A stretch of 64,000 nucleotides of DNA, taken from the NCBI GenBank assembly GCA_031426215.1, contig JANPKU010000095.1:1-64000 (forward strand), written 5' to 3'. The position numbers and the translations under genes were made by a program. This stretch comes from Sva-07 sp031426215. Its GTDB lineage: Bacteria > Actinomycetota > Acidimicrobiia > Acidimicrobiales > Ilumatobacteraceae. Below are positions 7,753 to 16,876 of the stretch, one piece after another. A model generated the notes under the pieces. That model saw only the letters and a program-made list of their open reading frames with translations, was not told the origin of the DNA and did not search any database. The number at the start of each line of letters is the position of its first letter. The first letter of the stretch is position 1.

Positions 7753-8987
7753 TCGGCAGCGCTTCGTCGGCCACGCTTCGCCTCGTACATCGCTGCGTCG
7801 GCTGCGCCGAGCAATGAGGCCGCGTCGTCACCGAACGCCGTCGTGTCGGCGCGGCCGACACTTGCCGGGCAACTGACCTCCACGCCGTCGGCCACGGCAA
7901 TCGGCACGTTCAGAGCATCGGTGACCCTCCGCACGAGGTTGTCGTCGATGCTCGGCTCGTAGACCATGACGAACTCGTCGCCGCCGAGGCGGGCGACGAC
8001 GTCCGCACCGCGCACGATGGACAGAAGTCGGCGAGCTGTTTCGCACAGCACGGTGTCGCCTGCGTCATGGCCGTGGGTGTCGTTGATCTCCTTGAACCCG
8101 TCGAGATCGATGAACAGCACAGCCAGTGGCGTCTGGTGGCGCGCACTGCGGGCGAGCGCAGCGTCGAGCAGTTCCAGCAACAGTCGCCGGTTCGCGAGAC
8201 CGGTGAGGGAGTCTCGCAAGGCCAACTCGACGAGGTTCTCCTGGAGCCGGCGCAACTCGGTGACGTCGCGACTGACACCCTGCAGCCCGTTGCGGATGAC
8301 GGTGGTCTGCATCTCGCCGATCACCATGTCGCCGTTTGCGCATCGATAACGGAGATCGCATCGCTCGGGCATCGGTACGCCGTTCACCGCCCGCACGACC
8401 AGGTCCCGACCTTCGTCGTCGAGGATGTCGAGAAACTGGGTGAAGTCGTCGAGGAACAGTGATGGCGGATACCCGAGGGACGTCTCGACCGATGGGCTCA
8501 TGTAGTCGAAGTGCGGCGTCGGTTCGGTCAGGAAACGCCAGACGACGTCGGCCGAGTGATCTGCCAGATCACGAAAGCGTTGTTCGCTTGCCGCAAGGTT
8601 CAGTTCGGCGATGTGGCGGCCGGTGACGTCGCGTCCGACTGCAAGCACCTCGCCACCGTGGTCGCTCGGCAGATACTGGTCCACCCATTCGACCCACTGC
8701 CCTGGCGCATTCGGTGCGGGGCGGGCAACGTCGTCGGCGACGAGAGGATTCGAAGCGTCGAGGCGTGCCAGTTGTGCCTCGACCCCGGCCAGTTCGTCCT
8801 CGGACAGCAACTCGTGGAGGCTGCGCCCGACGGCCTCATCGGGGCGCAGGTCGTGACCGGCGGCCCATGCAGCGTTGCAGTAGACCACCGTGAGATCTGG
8901 CAACCGATAGCGGACCACCCGATCGGGAATGACATCCATCAACTCGGCGACGGACTTGTAGTACGTCTCGTCTGCGGTGTCGTGCAT
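7725..8987 (-). CDS. PAS-PAS-GGDEF diguanylate cyclase
   Basis: This 420-residue soluble protein has two PAS domains (about 15-125, with VTGRHIAELNLAASEQRFRD at the link, and about 135-245, ending GVSRDVTELRRLQENLVELA), then a GGDEF domain from about 255. GGDEF is at 335-339, with DSLTGLANRRLL and DLDGFKEINDTHGHDAGD upstream. The inhibitory site RGAD (326-329) is intact, so this enzyme should be product-inhibited, unlike the one at 1107-2150. Its 3' end overlaps the start of the split-barrel pair 2, coupling c-di-GMP signalling to that pair. Confidence 0.92.
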   Translation of the reverse strand: MHDTADETYYKSVAELMDVIPDRVVRYRLPDLTVVYCNAAWAAGHDLRPDEAVGRSLHELLSEDELAGVEAQLARLDASNPLVADDVARPAPNAPGQWVEWVDQYLPSDHGGEVLAVGRDVTGRHIAELNLAASEQRFRDLADHSADVVWRFLTEPTPHFDYMSPSVETSLGYPPSLFLDDFTQFLDILDDEGRDLVVRAVNGVPMPERCDLRYRCANGDMVIGEMQTTVIRNGLQGVSRDVTELRRLQENLVELALRDSLTGLANRRLLLELLDAALARSARHQTPLAVLFIDLDGFKEINDTHGHDAGDTVLCETARRLLSIVRGADVVARLGGDEFVMVYEPSIDDNLVRRVTDALNVPIAVADGVEVSCPASVGRADTTAFGDDAASLLGAADAAMYEAKRGRRSAAECGVTTASV

Positions 8988-9105
8988 GTCACCTCCTCAG
9001 TTGTCGGAGTCCCCCGGCCTCTGGGCTGATCGAACCCGATGGTTCATTGCCAGAGCGGAAACCGCCGACTGTTCATCGTCGCGTCGGCACCGCGTCTTGA
9101 GCGGC

Positions 9106-9267
9106 TCAAGCGGTGCGGTCTGCGCGCCCTCGAAGCGTCGACCAGCCGAACCAAACGGCGGCGACCAGCAGGGCGAAGCCGATGAGGAGCATCCACAACA
9201 AGCCTTCGATCACGGCGCCGACCCCAACGATCAGGGCGAGAACGAGCAGTATCACGAGAACGGTCAT
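9106..9267 (-). CDS. Small two-helix membrane protein (53 residues)
   Basis: An open frame too short for most gene callers starts at ATG 9267: MTVLVILLVLALIVGVGAVI, EGLLWMLLIGFALLVAAVWF, then GWSTLRGRADRTA. Two hydrophobic segments (about 2-20 and 23-41) and a short basic tail fit the tiny membrane proteins common in actinobacteria. A 15-bp palindrome (CTTGAG-CGG-CTCAAG, 9096-9110) covers its stop codon and may act as a terminator. No Shine-Dalgarno sequence is evident. The stretch from 9268 to 9515 shows nothing else I can name. Confidence 0.5.
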   Translation of the reverse strand: MTVLVILLVLALIVGVGAVIEGLLWMLLIGFALLVAAVWFGWSTLRGRADRTA

Positions 9268-9515
9268 ACGCCGGAGTAACCGACAAGACGAGGAGCGAAA
9301 CGTTCGTTGGACTCATCTCCATGGGGGTTCCCACCGTTGGTCGACCGTCTCGCATCGCTGCTCGGCATCGCCGCCGGTGGGACGTTGACGTGGTGAGCGG
9401 GTAGGAGTTCGTGGCGGAGTTGTGGCGACCTTGCCCACGCCATGGGCAGGTCGATCCGTCGGGTCGGCATGTCGATCACTAGGTTGGGCGGGTCCGCTGA
9501 ACCTGGGAGAAGCAA

Positions 9516-10847
<1,332 letters not shown>

Positions 10848-10858
10848 TCTCGATTGTG

Positions 10859-10889
10859 ATCTCGATTGGGGTCAGACCCCAATCGAGAT
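10859..10889. terminator. Perfect inverted repeat between convergent genes (repeat family B, copy 1)
   Basis: Two perfect 15-base arms (ATCTCGATTGGGGTC and its complement) surround a single A at 10874. It lies between the stop of the acyl-CoA dehydrogenase (10845-10847) and the stop of the Eis-like gene (10892-10890). An 11-bp direct repeat TGATCTCGATT (10845-10855 and 10857-10867) leads into it. It could serve as a bidirectional terminator, although neither side has a T-run. The GGGGTCAGACC core is shared with the inverted repeat at 22843. Confidence 0.6.
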
Positions 10890-12122
10890 TCAGTAGCCGG
10901 TGCCGCAGAACGGCGCGGGTCGAACGGCGAAGAGCGCGTCGAGTCGTTCGACGGTGTCGCTCGGTGCTCGAACGGCTCCGATCGAGGCGAGGTCGCACCA
11001 CGCGACGGCGCCGAGGTACGCAGCCGACAGCGCGCCGATGTCGACCTCCAGATCAGCTGCGTCGTCGGTGCGGCGTGCGCCGTCCGATGTGATCGTCCAG
11101 GTGCCGGTGTTGGCGGGGAACATCGGATCGTCGACGCCCATCGTCACCGAGTCTCGTGCTGCGGCGTAGGTGCGAGCGCTGAGCGCCCGATCGACGTCGA
11201 GGATGCGAAGCCACTGATCGTCATACCGCTGGACCGCCTCGTAGGCGCGCGAGTCGTGCATCGCCCGCCGCACGGCCTCGTCGGTGGGGCGCGAATCCGC
11301 CCGCCACGTGGTGATCAAGTCGATGTCGAGAAGGTATCGCCACAGCTGCGCCTCGACCGCAGGGCTGGTGCCCCACAGATCGACCACCTTTCCGGCCCCG
11401 GTGGAGTTCTTGGCGAACGTCTCGTCCCAGTCGACGTCGTAGACCACGTACCCGTCGTCGTCGCCATCGGCATCGCTGTGCACGGCCACGAAGGTTCCCT
11501 TCCCGTACGGCTCCTTGGTCGGCTGTGTCGCGTCCTCGAGGATTCGTGGCCACATCCACGCGGGCCGACTGATCGACCCGACGCGCCATCGCCCGACGTG
11601 CTCGTAGAGCGCCGGAACGAGTGCGAGTATCTCGCTCGGTGCGAGCAGCCGCATCGACCCGGCGAGCGGAGCGCCGCGCCATGGCTTTGTCTGTCGCGCA
11701 GTGACGACAGCAGCGACCGCGTCGGTGGCGATGGCGAATCCGAATCGTCGATAGATGGTCGACTCGCTTGCGTGCAGGCTGGCGAGGACGTTGCCGCGCT
11801 CGTGCGATTCGCGCAGGAGGCGATGCATGAGTTGGGTGAGCAGGCCCCGCCGGGTATGCGTCGGCAGCACCCCGACTCGCGTCACCCCAGCGGTCGCAAC
11901 GCTTGCTCCGCCCGGCACCGTCGAGTCGAAACGGAACGCTGCGACCACACCGACGCATCGGTCGTCGTCCCAGGCCGCAAGCGAGTCGCTCTCGTCCCAC
12001 GACGGCTGTCCCTTGGCAAAGTTCTCGTCGTTGGTCGCTCCGCTCAGTAGCGCAGTCCGGAATGTGTCGACTGCGGTGCGCCGTTCGTCGACCGTCACGG
12101 GCCGAATGTCGTAGTCACTCAC
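10890..12122 (-). CDS. Eis-like GNAT N-acetyltransferase
   Basis: This 410-residue protein (GTG start) has the architecture of the Eis family: N-terminal GNAT domain with the acetyl-CoA loop VTRVGVLPTHTRRGLLTQLM, the ASLHASESTIYRRFGFAIAT segment, a second degenerate GNAT region, and a C-terminal SCP2-like domain ending with a free carboxylate (APFCGTGY), which in Eis enzymes acts in catalysis. Eis proteins acetylate amines such as aminoglycosides or lysines; the native substrate here is unknown. Stands alone between the inverted repeat and a 38-bp palindrome. Confidence 0.85.
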   Translation of the reverse strand: MSDYDIRPVTVDERRTAVDTFRTALLSGATNDENFAKGQPSWDESDSLAAWDDDRCVGVVAAFRFDSTVPGGASVATAGVTRVGVLPTHTRRGLLTQLMHRLLRESHERGNVLASLHASESTIYRRFGFAIATDAVAAVVTARQTKPWRGAPLAGSMRLLAPSEILALVPALYEHVGRWRVGSISRPAWMWPRILEDATQPTKEPYGKGTFVAVHSDADGDDDGYVVYDVDWDETFAKNSTGAGKVVDLWGTSPAVEAQLWRYLLDIDLITTWRADSRPTDEAVRRAMHDSRAYEAVQRYDDQWLRILDVDRALSARTYAAARDSVTMGVDDPMFPANTGTWTITSDGARRTDDAADLEVDIGALSAAYLGAVAWCDLASIGAVRAPSDTVERLDALFAVRPAPFCGTGY

Positions 12123-12174
12123 GCGTCCACGTTGGCACAGTCGACCGGTGCACGGTCACCGAGTTTCGGCGAGT

Positions 12175-12212
12175 GATGAGTGAACCGCCCGAATGCGGGC
12201 GTTTCGCTCATC
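12175..12212. repeat. 38-bp palindromic repeat, copy A3
   Basis: Arms GATGAGTGAA / GTTTCGCTCATC around an inner CGCCCGAATGCGGGCG hairpin. It ends two bases after (downstream of) the stop of the sigma factor gene, and about 50 bases before the start of the Eis-like gene on the same strand. Confidence 0.85.
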
Positions 12213-12214
12213 GG

Positions 12215-13150
12215 TCAGACAGCGAGGAGGTCGCGAGCGCCGGTGTCGCTGGAGGGATGGCGCAGCTTGCTCATTGCTCGGGCTTCGATCTGGCGGATGC
12301 GCTCACGAGTGAGGTTGAAGTGTTCGCCGACCTCTTCGAGCGTACGAGGCTCGCCACGGTCGAGACCGAAGCGAAGCTTGAGGATCTCGCGCTCACGCTC
12401 GTCGAGTGGGGCGAGGAGCCGCGAGATCTCGTCCGGCAGCAGCGCAGTGGCGGCCACTTCGAACGGGGACTCGGCCGAACGGTCTTCGACCACGTCGCCG
12501 AGTTCGGCATCGCCGTCCTCACGCAGTGGTTCCGACAGCGAGAGGGGCTCGGCGGCAAAGCGCAATGCTTCGGTCACCTTGTCCTCGGGCATCTCGACTT
12601 CCTTGGCCAGCTCGGAAAGCGTGGCAGGACGGCCGAACTTCAGCTCGAGGCGCGATCGCGCCTTCTGCAGTCGGGCGAGCGTGTCGCCCGCGTGGACCGG
12701 GAGGCGGATCGTGCGTCCGGTGTTGGCGATACCGCGGGTGATCGCCTGACGGATCCACCACGTGGCGTACGTCGAGAACTTGAAGCCCTTGCGCCAGTCG
12801 AACTTCTCGACGGCATGCATCAGGCCGAGATTGCCCTCCTGGATGAGGTCGAGCAGCGGGAGCCCCGACGCCTGGTACTTCTTGGCGATCGACACCACGA
12901 GGCGCAGGTTGGACTGAACGAACTGGCGCTCGGCCTCTTCGCCCTGGCGTGCAGTTCGGCGCAGCTCGCGCTTCTTGGCAGCAGTGAGTGTGCCGCCGGC
13001 GTCGAGCTCGGCGATCGCCTCGTTGCCAGCCTCGATGGCCTTGGCAAGGCGCACCTCGTCGTCCTTGGTGAGCAGCGTGTACTGCCCGATGTCGGTGAGA
13101 TAGAGACGAACGAGGTCTTCGTCGTCGCGGTCGACGCGGTCTTTGGCCAC
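12215..13150 (-). CDS. Primary-type (sigma-70 group 1/2) RNA polymerase sigma factor
   Basis: This 311-residue protein (GTG start with GGAG six bases before) has region 1.2 (DLVRLYLTDIGQYTLLTKDD), region 2 (NLRLVVSIAKKYQASGLPLL, FKFSTYATWWIRQAITRGIA), region 3 and region 4 with an HTH (TLEEVGEHFNLTRERIRQIE). It lacks the long acidic N-terminal region 1.1, like SigB/HrdB-type short primary sigmas. It recognises -35/-10 promoters. It may be the house-keeping factor or a close paralogue; the window alone cannot tell. Confidence 0.93.
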   Translation of the reverse strand: MAKDRVDRDDEDLVRLYLTDIGQYTLLTKDDEVRLAKAIEAGNEAIAELDAGGTLTAAKKRELRRTARQGEEAERQFVQSNLRLVVSIAKKYQASGLPLLDLIQEGNLGLMHAVEKFDWRKGFKFSTYATWWIRQAITRGIANTGRTIRLPVHAGDTLARLQKARSRLELKFGRPATLSELAKEVEMPEDKVTEALRFAAEPLSLSEPLREDGDAELGDVVEDRSAESPFEVAATALLPDEISRLLAPLDEREREILKLRFGLDRGEPRTLEEVGEHFNLTRERIRQIEARAMSKLRHPSSDTGARDLLAV

Positions 13151-13285
13151 CTTGTGCTCCTACTGTGTCGTGTCGACGACGTCATCGGGGGTACCGGTGC
13201 TGTCGTGGAGGATTCGGCGTGCGAGTGTGTCTGTTGACGAAGTCTGCGGAAGGGAATGCACGACGATCAACATGAGACGTCGGTC

Positions 13286-13313
13286 ACGATACCGACGCCG
13301 TCGGACCAGTCAA
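13286..13313 (-). promoter_or_regulatory. Putative sigma-70 promoter for the sigma factor gene
   Basis: On the minus strand TTGACT (13313-13308) is followed after 16 bases by TATCGT (13291-13286), giving a leader of about 130 bases before the GTG at 13150. This is a reasonable match for a GC-rich genome. It is the best-looking promoter in the 226-base gap, but is predicted by eye only. Confidence 0.4.
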
Positions 13314-13376
13314 CCGATGGAGTCAAACAGCAACACACATATCGCGCTTCGAGATGTGCTAGGGGGATGGATCACC

Positions 13377-13727
13377 ATGAGCGATGGCCGTGACGACGCA
13401 GTGACCGATGGCGCGATGGGCGAGGTCGAACTGACGATGGTGACGATGACATTCGACGCCGTGGACGAGGAATCACTGCTGGCGATCCTGTCGAAGTACG
13501 TCGTGTTGACGCGCACGCAGGATGGATGTCGCAACGTCGATCTCTGTGCGAGCGTCACGCATCGCGGCCGCCACCTCGTGGTGCAGAAGTGGGAGACGCC
13601 TGAGCACCAGCGGGTCCACTTCGATTCCGCGGTGATGATCGACATGGCGTCGGCCTGCGTCGGGGTGTTGTCGAGCCCGCCGGACATCGACCTCTGGGAC
13701 GCCGTGAGCGCCCACGATCTGCGCTGA
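13377..13727 (+). CDS. Antibiotic-biosynthesis-monooxygenase (ABM) domain protein
   Basis: From ATG 13377 the protein has 116 residues: ELTMVTMTFDAVDEESLLAI, TRTQDGCRNVDLCASVTHRG and HLVVQKWETPEHQRVHFDSA fit the ferredoxin-like dimeric ABM fold (quinol monooxygenase-like, with the G-C-xx-Y/D and W-xx-xxAxxxH pattern). The frame is open much further upstream, but the extension is arginine-rich and non-homologous. A GGGGGA run lies about nine bases before the start. It is divergent from the sigma gene. No substrate can be assigned. Confidence 0.75.
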   Translation: MSDGRDDAVTDGAMGEVELTMVTMTFDAVDEESLLAILSKYVVLTRTQDGCRNVDLCASVTHRGRHLVVQKWETPEHQRVHFDSAVMIDMASACVGVLSSPPDIDLWDAVSAHDLR

Positions 13728-13816
13728 TCTTCGCCGTCGCGGACGCTGGTGAGAACTCGGTAAAGGCGACGGATCGAGGGCACGTGATCGGCGCTTCGCG
13801 TTAGAGTTATCCCACT

Positions 13817-14668
13817 ATGTCGAATCCAGTCTTCAAGGAAGAGTCGTTCGAAGCAGCATCCCGGGCGTACAACAGCGGTCGGGCCGGCAGCGCCGGTCAG
13901 CCAGGTTGGGGTGCGCCTGCGGCCGGGACGCATGTCGCAACGCAACCGTTGTCCGACGGTCCGGTGACCGGCTGGCAGAAGTCGATGACCATCAACGGCA
14001 CCATCACGGCGTCGCTGGTGCTGTTGACCCTGTTGCTGGTGTCGGCGTCGTTCGGGTGGTCCGCTGCGTCGGGCCCCACGCTCGACAACGGCGTCGAGAC
14101 ATTCCAGTTCCCCCCGCTCGCGATGGTCGGCATCCTCGTCGGCTTCGGTGCGGTCATGCTGTCGATGTTCAAGCCGAACCTCGCCAAGATCTTCGGCCCG
14201 GTGTACGCCATCGCGTACGGCTTTGCCGTCGGGGCGATCTCGAAGGGCTACGAGACCTTCTACAACGGCATCGTGCTCCAGGCGGTGCTCGCCACCGCGT
14301 CGGTATTCCTCGTCATGCTCGTGCTCTACCGCACCCGCATCATCAAGGTCACCGACAAGTTTCGTCGGGCGGTCATCTTCGCCACGCTCGGCGTGATGGT
14401 GCTCTACCTCGGCTCGTTCATCTTCAGCCTGTTCGGCGGGTCGCTGCCGTTCCTTAACGGCGACAACATGGCGCTGAGCATTGCGTTCTCGGTGTTCGTG
14501 TGCGGTCTGGCGGCGATGAACCTGGCGCTCGACTTCGACTTCATCGAGCGGTCAACCAACGCCGGCATGCCGAAGGCGTACGAATGGGTCGCCGCCCTCG
14601 GCCTCGTCGTCACACTCGTGTGGCTCTATCTCGAGCTGTTGCGCCTGCTGTCCTACTTGCGTAACTGA
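13817..14668 (+). CDS. Bax inhibitor-1/YccA-like membrane protein
   Basis: This 283-residue protein has a ~55-residue hydrophilic Gly/Ala-rich N-terminus followed by seven hydrophobic segments (about 57-78, 97-117, 122-142, 150-170, 184-206, 218-236 and 252-275). Segments such as GPVYAIAYGFAVGAISKGYE and NLALDFDFIERSTNAGMPKAYEW are characteristic of the actinobacterial YccA/BaxI_1 subgroup (E..Y, DFDFIE, YEW). A role as a membrane channel or protease-modulating protein is known for relatives; none is shown here. Monocistronic, ending 40 bases before the next gene. Confidence 0.88.
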   Translation: MSNPVFKEESFEAASRAYNSGRAGSAGQPGWGAPAAGTHVATQPLSDGPVTGWQKSMTINGTITASLVLLTLLLVSASFGWSAASGPTLDNGVETFQFPPLAMVGILVGFGAVMLSMFKPNLAKIFGPVYAIAYGFAVGAISKGYETFYNGIVLQAVLATASVFLVMLVLYRTRIIKVTDKFRRAVIFATLGVMVLYLGSFIFSLFGGSLPFLNGDNMALSIAFSVFVCGLAAMNLALDFDFIERSTNAGMPKAYEWVAALGLVVTLVWLYLELLRLLSYLRN

Positions 14669-14707
14669 CATGCGGTTGCGCCTGATCCGCCCGGTCAGCG
14701 CCCCGAC

Positions 14708-15409
14708 ATGAGATTCGACCGACCTGACGGCGGCAGCTTCACAGAGGCTGCCGCCGTCGGCGTTCTCGGCGGCGTTGTTGCCTCCGCGGTGGGAGCCCCG
14801 TTCGGGCTGGCCATGCCGTTCGCTGCGGTCGGTGCGGCCAACGGAGGTGTCGCAGGTTGGCGGCAGATCTACGACTGGAGCGGTTCGAACGGCATCGTGG
14901 CGTTCGCGCTCGACTCCACGTGGGCGCTGCCGATGACCGCTGCCGGGCTCGCGTCGCAGGTGCTCGGTGTGGTGCGGGGCCGGCCGGGCTACGACTCGTC
15001 GCTCAGCCGGCGTTCGAACCGCCAGGTGTTCCAGCGCGGTTTCGTGGCGCGGCGAGGCTTCGCCATCACCGTCGGACACGTGATCAGCGGCGCCGGAGAC
15101 ACGTCGAACCAACGGCGCCGCCGACTGGTGACCGATCACGAAGATGTCCACGTGTGGCAGGCCCGCTGGTTCGGGCCGCTCTTCCCGATCGCCTACGGCG
15201 CCTGGACGCTCGGCGGTGGTGCGGTCGGCATCTTGGTGTGGGTGTCACGGCGACGCCACGAGCGCTTCACGAAGGTCGTCGAGTCGTGCGCCTACTACCT
15301 CAACCCGTTCGAGTGGTGGGCCTACAGCCGTGACGACCACTGGCCGCCGTCCGGCAAGGTCAGCGGTCTCGGTTGGCGGAACCCGATCGTGCGGCCGCGT
15401 CGCAGCTGA
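14708..15409 (+). CDS. Membrane protein with HExxH motif, unknown function
   Basis: This 233-residue protein has two N-terminal hydrophobic stretches (about 13-45 and 65-88), then a cytoplasmic or membrane-associated half with RLVTDHEDVHVWQARWFGPL followed by a hydrophobic helix (FPIAYGAWTLGGGAVGILVW). The HEDVH sequence (about residue 144) fits an HExxH zinc-peptidase signature next to a transmembrane helix, and ESCAYYLNPFEWWAY could supply a downstream acidic ligand. This could be a small membrane metalloprotease, but the family is not one I can name. Followed by the convergent diiron operon. Confidence 0.55.
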   Translation: MRFDRPDGGSFTEAAAVGVLGGVVASAVGAPFGLAMPFAAVGAANGGVAGWRQIYDWSGSNGIVAFALDSTWALPMTAAGLASQVLGVVRGRPGYDSSLSRRSNRQVFQRGFVARRGFAITVGHVISGAGDTSNQRRRRLVTDHEDVHVWQARWFGPLFPIAYGAWTLGGGAVGILVWVSRRRHERFTKVVESCAYYLNPFEWWAYSRDDHWPPSGKVSGLGWRNPIVRPRRS

Positions 15410-15432
15410 CAGCGCGCAAGGCCCACGTTTTC

Positions 15433-15999
15433 TCAGCCGCCGGATGCGACATCGGCCCAGCCGAGGTCGTCGGACGACCACAGCCGATCGAACATCTCGT
15501 CGACATCGTCGTTGAAGCCGAACCGGTTGCGATGGTTGTAGCGCCAGCGCTGCTGGTTCGTCTCGACACCCATCCGAGCGAGACGACCGGCGCAGTAGGT
15601 GTCCCACGCGGCGTTCTGTTCGAGGGTGAGATCGAGGTCTCCCGGCGCGTCGGCGAAGTCGGTTCGCATCCGGTCGTGGGCTCGCAGCAGGATCCGCCCG
15701 AGCGACTCGCGCGCACCGGTGGGGCTGAACGACATCGGGTGCTTGCGATCCTCGAGCGCTCCGCTCTCCGCATGGAGGGTGATCGTGGCGTCCGACGATG
15801 CGGCATCGATTTCTTCGTAGACCTTTGCGAGCGGCGTGGTCTCGTCGACGACCACGCGGATCGGATTGGCGATCCCGAGTTGTTCGGCGAGTTCGGCGAC
15901 GATCGTTGCGATCTCTGTGGCGTCGTACTTGACGAACGCGAACTCCTCCGGCGACACGGTCACCTTCGCCGTGGAGTGGGTGGCGGTCACGTCGGACAT
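15433..15999 (-). CDS. Unknown protein, third gene of the ferritin-like operon
   Basis: From ATG 15999 it has 188 residues; an open frame upstream of that lacks credible protein character. The N-terminal half (VTVSPEEFAFVKYDATEIAT, NPIRVVVDETTPLAKVYEEI) looks alpha/beta. The C-terminal half is rich in Arg, Asp and aromatic residues (TNQQRWRYNHRNRFGFNDDV, DEMFDRLWSSDDLGW). No family recognised. It follows the diiron protein by 13 bases on the same strand, so it probably acts with it. Confidence 0.65.
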   Translation of the reverse strand: MSDVTATHSTAKVTVSPEEFAFVKYDATEIATIVAELAEQLGIANPIRVVVDETTPLAKVYEEIDAASSDATITLHAESGALEDRKHPMSFSPTGARESLGRILLRAHDRMRTDFADAPGDLDLTLEQNAAWDTYCAGRLARMGVETNQQRWRYNHRNRFGFNDDVDEMFDRLWSSDDLGWADVASGG

Positions 16000-16012
16000 C
16001 GGTGGCCGCCGA

Positions 16013-16876
16013 TCAGGCGTCGGCGCCGACCCGCTCGCGGTACTTGCGGACCGCTTCCTTACGCTCCTCCAGTGCCTCGTGGTCCATCTGGGAAATGGTG
16101 TCGACCTCGTCGTCGGTGAAGCCGGCGAGCTCGCGGAAACGCTTTGCAAGGCTGAACGAGCTCTCCTCGCTCTCACCGCGGGCGCCACCGAAGCTGAAAA
16201 GCTTGTCGACGACCTGCTGGAACTCGAGCGCCTTGGTGCGGCGGTCGGGATCGTTGGCGGTCACCTTGCGGAGCCAGTCGGACCCCATCTTCACGTGGGT
16301 CACCTCGTCGGCCAGCATCCAGTCCTCGCAGAACTCGAGGTACGGGTCGCCGGCGATGTCGCCGAACTCCTTCATCTGTGTGAACACGTCGATCGCGAGG
16401 CCTTCGAGCGCCCGGTTGACACCGGCGAGACGCAGGATCGGATCATTCGAGCAGGCCGCTTCGAACAGCACGGTGTTCTCGGCGAACTCGCCGAGTTCGG
16501 TGCCCATCCAGTCGGAGAGCTTGGCGCTGATCTCGACGTGACGGGCCTCGTCCCATGCCTGGCGTGCCATGTCGAGCTTCAGCTCGAACGGAACGGTGTC
16601 GTTGGTGCCGTCACCGGTGGCGAAGTCGTGGGCGGTGCGTCCGGCACCTTCGAGGGCCTGGATCTCACCGACCATGATTCCGTGCATCAGGCCGCGGGCA
16701 GCGTCGGACGCGTCGTGGCGATCAGGGGTCAAACGCTTGGACGCACCGCGGCTCTTCGCGCTCGACGTCTTTTCGACGTCGATCGCCGTGCGACCGTCCT
16801 TCATGCGCTCGGCCATGTTGGTCTGCACGAACCGCTCGTCGCGAGCGAGGTCTTCCACCGGAAAGAACTGACGCAT
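16013..16876 (-). CDS. Ferritin-like diiron protein
   Basis: This 287-residue helical protein carries the canonical ferritin-like diiron pattern: EIQALEGAGRTAHDF, MARQAWDEARHVEISAKLSD, ALEGLAIDVFTQMKEF and EDWMLADEVTHVKMGSDWLR, i.e. E / E-xx-H / E / E-xx-H. Such proteins bind two irons and activate O2 (oxygenase, oxidase or ferroxidase). Its ATG overlaps the TGA of the upstream ferritin-like gene (TGATG), so they are translated together. It is longer than DNA-binding ferritins and is not a bacterioferritin. The substrate is unknown. Confidence 0.8.
   Translation of the reverse strand: MRQFFPVEDLARDERFVQTNMAERMKDGRTAIDVEKTSSAKSRGASKRLTPDRHDASDAARGLMHGIMVGEIQALEGAGRTAHDFATGDGTNDTVPFELKLDMARQAWDEARHVEISAKLSDWMGTELGEFAENTVLFEAACSNDPILRLAGVNRALEGLAIDVFTQMKEFGDIAGDPYLEFCEDWMLADEVTHVKMGSDWLRKVTANDPDRRTKALEFQQVVDKLFSFGGARGESEESSFSLAKRFRELAGFTDDEVDTISQMDHEALEERKEAVRKYRERVGADA

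Noticed and set aside
9422..9515. Dyad GCCCA-CGCCA-TGGGC before the acyl-CoA dehydrogenase as an operator
   Set aside because: A five-base arm is expected by chance in GC-rich DNA, and there is no neighbouring regulator.
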